From: JAKSSE01 sp045597645
Lineage (GTDB): Bacteria; Bacillota; Clostridia; Lachnospirales; Lachnospiraceae
Assembly: GCA_045597645.1 (NCBI GenBank)
Contig: JAZLKM010000002.1
Location: 140,059 to 204,058, forward strand
Direction of reading: 5' to 3'
DNA length: 64,000 nucleotides
Positions 60,779 to 64,000 of this stretch are shown one piece after another. The notes beneath the pieces were generated by a model. That model was not told the origin of the DNA. It did not search any database and was given only the letters and a program-made list of their open reading frames with translations. Each line of letters starts with the position of its first letter. Positions within the stretch are counted from its first letter, which is position 1. Position numbers and translations under genes: made by a program.

Positions 60779-62355
60779 GAATTAGTCAGATAAAAGTGCC
60801 CGTAGGAGCTACTGATGAAAAGCGATCTTTAGAAGAAAAGCTAGCAAAGATTTTTAGACATTCAGATGCCCCTAAAACATTTAAAATAGTTCGTAGAGCT
60901 CTGGATGCAAGAAAAGCACCGGAGCTTTATTGGATATATACCGTAGATGTTGCCGTTAACAATGAAGACAGGTATCTATCAGGAAAAAATAATGACATTT
61001 GTAGAGCTCCCAAGCCATTTAATCCTGTTCTAAATATTAAACGTAGTAATAAATTTAGACCTATAGTTGTCGGCTTCGGACCGGCTGGGATTTTTGCTGG
61101 CTATATTCTTGCGCTTAATGGGCAGAAGCCAATTATATTTGAGCGCGGATATGATATGGATAAACGCAAGGTCGCTGTCGATAGTTACTGGAATGATGGT
61201 CTACTTAATCCCATATCTAATGTACAGTTTGGAGAGGGAGGTGCTGGCGCATTTTCAGATGGCAAATTGAATACATCGGTAAAGGATAAGGATCAAATAG
61301 GAAGGTTTGTTCTAGAAACATTTGTGAAATACGGAGCGAATCCTGACATTTTATTGGATGCCAAGCCTCATGTTGGTACTGACAAATTAGCCATTGTAAT
61401 TCCTGCAATTCGAAATGCTATTTTAGATTTAGGTGGCGAAATACATTTTGAAAGTCAGGTTACTTCTATTACTGAAGATAACGGACAGATTACTTCGGTT
61501 GTAGTTAATGACAATGAGAAATATGAAACCAGTGATGTTGTCTTAGCAATTGGACATAGTGCTAGAGACACCTTTAGATATCTAAATAGTATGGCAATTC
61601 CAATGATAGCAAAGGATTTTGCAGTTGGATTCAGGGTAGAGCATCCTCAGGATATTATAGATAGAGCACTCTACAAAGGTGCCGAAAAAAATCATAAGTT
61701 ACCGCCTGCAGCCTATAAACTTACACATCAAGCAACAACTGGTCGAGCTGTATATTCATTTTGCATGTGTCCTGGGGGGCATGTTGTTAATGCTTCATCA
61801 TACGATGGCGGTACTGCTGTCAATGGAATGAGTTATATGGCCAGAGATAGCAAGGTAGCTAACAGCGCAATCGTAGTAAGTGTTGGGAAAAATGATTACG
61901 AAGACGAGGGACCGTTAGCAGCTATCTCTTTTCAGGAAAAAATAGAAAAGAAATGTTTTTCTATTGGAAAAGGAGCTGTGCCAAGGCAGATGCTTGGTGA
62001 CTTTAGAAAAGGTATAGTAAGTACTGGGTATACTGGATTTAGAGGCGCGTTAAAGGGACGCGAGTGTTTTGCAGATATGTCCAAGCTATATACTAACGAT
62101 ATTACGAATTCATTTCTTGAGGGCATGTCTAACTTTGAGCACAAAATACAAGGCTTTAATGATGAGTCCACTATTTTGTCGGGGATAGAGAGTAGAACTT
62201 CTTCACCCGTAAGAATAACGAGAGATGAATTTTTCCAGAGCACATTGCGTGGACTGTATCCATGCGGTGAGGGGGCGGGCTATGCAGGAGGTATTATGTC
62301 TGCTGCAATGGATGGAATTAAGGTTGCTTTAAAGATATTAGAATCGAGAAAATAA
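60772..62355 (+). CDS. FAD-dependent dehydrogenase (COG2509-like)
   Basis: 527 residues from GTG 60772, six bases after AAAAGGAG (60758-60765); a longer open frame from 60694 overlaps the previous gene and lacks a site. An N-terminal ~90-residue domain (LRISQIKVPVGATDEKRSLE; RRALDARK) is followed by a dinucleotide-binding motif (VVGFGPAGIFAGYILA), NPISNVQFGEGGAGAFSDGK and the C-terminal GEGAGYAGGIMSAAMDGIKV. This matches the uncharacterised FAD dehydrogenases of COG2509. The stop abuts mutS (TAAATG). Substrate unknown. Confidence 0.88.
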   Translation: MLRISQIKVPVGATDEKRSLEEKLAKIFRHSDAPKTFKIVRRALDARKAPELYWIYTVDVAVNNEDRYLSGKNNDICRAPKPFNPVLNIKRSNKFRPIVVGFGPAGIFAGYILALNGQKPIIFERGYDMDKRKVAVDSYWNDGLLNPISNVQFGEGGAGAFSDGKLNTSVKDKDQIGRFVLETFVKYGANPDILLDAKPHVGTDKLAIVIPAIRNAILDLGGEIHFESQVTSITEDNGQITSVVVNDNEKYETSDVVLAIGHSARDTFRYLNSMAIPMIAKDFAVGFRVEHPQDIIDRALYKGAEKNHKLPPAAYKLTHQATTGRAVYSFCMCPGGHVVNASSYDGGTAVNGMSYMARDSKVANSAIVVSVGKNDYEDEGPLAAISFQEKIEKKCFSIGKGAVPRQMLGDFRKGIVSTGYTGFRGALKGRECFADMSKLYTNDITNSFLEGMSNFEHKIQGFNDESTILSGIESRTSSPVRITRDEFFQSTLRGLYPCGEGAGYAGGIMSAAMDGIKVALKILESRK

Positions 62356-64000
62356 ATGGCAGAATTATCACCTATGATGCAACATTATCTACAGACAAAA
62401 GAGCAGTATAAAGACTGCATTCTATTTTATCGTCTGGGAGATTTCTATGAGATGTTTTTTGAGGATGCTCAAATAGTATCGAAAGAATTAGAGCTAACAT
62501 TAACCGGAAAATCATGTGGTCTTGAGGAACGCGCCCCAATGTGTGGAGTGCCATTTCATGCGGCTGAAACACATATTGCCAGACTACTTAAGCTTGGCTA
62601 TAAAGTGGCTGTATGCGAGCAAGTTGAGGACCCCAAGGAAGCTAAGGGGATGGTAAAAAGGGAGGTTACAAGAATTGTAACGCCTGGTACTAATACCGAT
62701 AGCATGGCACTTGATGATAGTAGGAATAACTATTTAGTTGCTATTTATAAAGGCGCAGATGGCTATGGCCTTTCAGCCTGCGATGTAAGTACAGGTGATT
62801 TTTATCTTACTGAGGTTGAAGATAATGCCAAGCTTTTAGATGAACTAGAAAAATATCAGCCAATAGAGCTTTTGTGTAATGAAGCTATTGCGATGAGTGG
62901 GCTTAATCTTGAAATAATACGCGATAGGTATCACTTAGCGTTAAGTATGCTTGAACCATGGTATTTTTCAGATACAGCTATCAACAAGTTAAAAGAACAT
63001 TTTCATGTAAAGACTTTGGATGGCCTTGGGCTCATGGATTTCGAAGATGGTACAGTGGCAGCTGCTGCCATCATTGCTTACTTATATGAAACTCAGATGA
63101 ATGACCTCGGGCATATTATCAATATTTCCCCCTATCTCACAGGTAAATTCATGCTCATAGATAGTGCAACAAGGAGAAATCTAGAGCTATGTGAGACCAT
63201 GCGAGAAAAAGAAAAGAAAGGCTCACTTTTATGGGTTTTAGATAAGACAAAGACTGCAATGGGGGCGAGAATGCTACGCAGCTATATAGAGCAGCCTCTA
63301 TTGGAGATGTCAGAGATTATAAAGAGACAAGATGCTATAGCTGCATTTAACGATAATCTGATAAGTCGCGAAGAGCTAAGAGAATATTTGCAGCCTATTT
63401 ATGATTTGGAGAGACTTACAACGAGAATTGTTTATGGCACTGCAAATCCTAGAGATTTTGTATCTTTTAAAAATTCTATAGCAATGATTCCGCATATAAA
63501 ACAGGTTCTTTCTGAATTTTCTGCACAACTAATAGATGATTTGCAGGATAAAATGGATGGCCTTAGTGATATTTGTGAGCTGATTGATAAGACCATAGGA
63601 GATGAGCCGCCAATCAGTAGCCATGAAGGTGGAATAATAAGAGAGGGGTATTCGGAAGAACTCGATAGGTTACGCAAAGCTAAAACTGATGGCCAGTCTT
63701 GGCTGGCTGAGCTACAGGCCAAAGAGAGAGAAAAGACAGGAATAAATACGCTTAAGGTTAAGTATAACAAAGTGTTTGGCTATTATATTGAGGTTACCAA
63801 TTCATTCTTGGATATGGTGCCAGACTATTTCGTTAGAAAACAAACACTTGTAGGCGCTCAACGCTTTATTACACCTGAACTTAAGGAGCTTGAAGATACA
63901 ATTCTAGGAGCAGAGGACAGATTATTCTCGCTAGAGCACGGCATCTTCAAAGAGCTTTTGACTACAGTTGCAGCAGAAGTATCTAGAATCAAAATTACTG
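62356..64000 (+). CDS. mutS: DNA mismatch repair protein MutS (3' partial)
   Basis: 548 codons are visible, ATG 62356 directly after the upstream stop, running off the window. Domain I has LSPMMQHYLQTKEQYKDCIL and FYRLGDFYEMF, the mismatch-binding Phe-X-Glu motif. The domain I/II boundary has RVTP-like RIVTPGTNTDS. Lever/clamp regions follow (LIDSATRRNLELCETM, KTAMGARMLRSYIEQPLLEM, KVFGYYIEVTNS). The ATPase domain lies beyond the window. It recognises mismatches; mutL is commonly next in Firmicutes but is not visible. Confidence 0.97.
   Translation, partial: MAELSPMMQHYLQTKEQYKDCILFYRLGDFYEMFFEDAQIVSKELELTLTGKSCGLEERAPMCGVPFHAAETHIARLLKLGYKVAVCEQVEDPKEAKGMVKREVTRIVTPGTNTDSMALDDSRNNYLVAIYKGADGYGLSACDVSTGDFYLTEVEDNAKLLDELEKYQPIELLCNEAIAMSGLNLEIIRDRYHLALSMLEPWYFSDTAINKLKEHFHVKTLDGLGLMDFEDGTVAAAAIIAYLYETQMNDLGHIINISPYLTGKFMLIDSATRRNLELCETMREKEKKGSLLWVLDKTKTAMGARMLRSYIEQPLLEMSEIIKRQDAIAAFNDNLISREELREYLQPIYDLERLTTRIVYGTANPRDFVSFKNSIAMIPHIKQVLSEFSAQLIDDLQDKMDGLSDICELIDKTIGDEPPISSHEGGIIREGYSEELDRLRKAKTDGQSWLAELQAKEREKTGINTLKVKYNKVFGYYIEVTNSFLDMVPDYFVRKQTLVGAQRFITPELKELEDTILGAEDRLFSLEHGIFKELLTTVAAEVSRIKIT

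Overview
The window is a contiguous, almost fully coding piece of a low-to-moderate GC Firmicutes chromosome. Gene order, protein character (type II NADP isocitrate dehydrogenase, Rex, formate-THF ligase/FolD, YebC, FliY with a CheC domain, clostridial-type flagellar operon) and Shine-Dalgarno-driven starts point to the class Clostridia, most likely a motile Lachnospiraceae related to Butyrivibrio, Pseudobutyrivibrio or Roseburia. The genus is inference. No rRNA, tRNA, CRISPR array, insertion sequence or prophage gene was seen.

Region 1 (1-29.6 kb, + strand) is the distal part of a large fla/che cluster. A first block holds a partial MotE-like gene, fliK, flgD, the TIGR02530 flagellar gene and flgE, and closes with a strong intrinsic terminator at 5062-5089. 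A new sigma-A-like promoter then starts motA-motB-fliL-fliM-fliY-cheY-fliO-fliP-fliQ-fliR-flhB-flhA-flhF-flhG-PilZ gene. After an internal extended -10 promoter come cheB-cheA-cheW-cheC-cheD, a 92-aa membrane gene, fliA (sigma-28) and fapA. These are followed by three poorly characterised genes: a Gln/Gly-rich protein, a SwrB-like/DUF6115 protein, and a membrane-anchored MltG-type LysM-like domain without the lytic domain. An AGCS Na+/amino-acid symporter, a YjfB-like gene and a 52-aa membrane protein end the region. Together these encode the hook, stator, C-ring, export gate, flagellar placement GTPase/ATPase, c-di-GMP brake and the chemotaxis signalling and adaptation proteins.

Region 2 (29.6-43.8 kb) contains short independent units: alaS (just behind a terminator hairpin), rpsU (own strong promoter and terminator), an iron-type alcohol dehydrogenase, the convergent minus-strand pair tyrA-aroA, icd with an ABC-F gene, rex with a coiled-coil gene, and nnr-alr.

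Region 3 (43.8-64 kb) looks like one long housekeeping operon from a good promoter at 43812-43840. It contains yebC, glgA, uppP, ftsK, fhs, folD, a zinc-ribbon membrane protein, rlmH, phoH, a truncated and catalytically degenerate PgpH-like protein, ybeY, a YerB-like lipoprotein, a MurJ/SpoVB-type flippase, two overlapping flavoproteins and mutS (cut by the window end). Gaps are 0-22 nt or overlaps, and no terminator is visible inside.

Most worth a second look: the receiver-less CheB; the PgpH relative that has lost its extracellular domain and nearly all HD metal ligands; the SwrB-like/LysM-like/Gln-Gly-rich module after fliA; terminators placed directly in front of the alaS and nnr ribosome-binding sites; and a perfect palindrome at the rex transcription start. 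No convincing wholly new system was identified; the candidates are accessory proteins of known machines.
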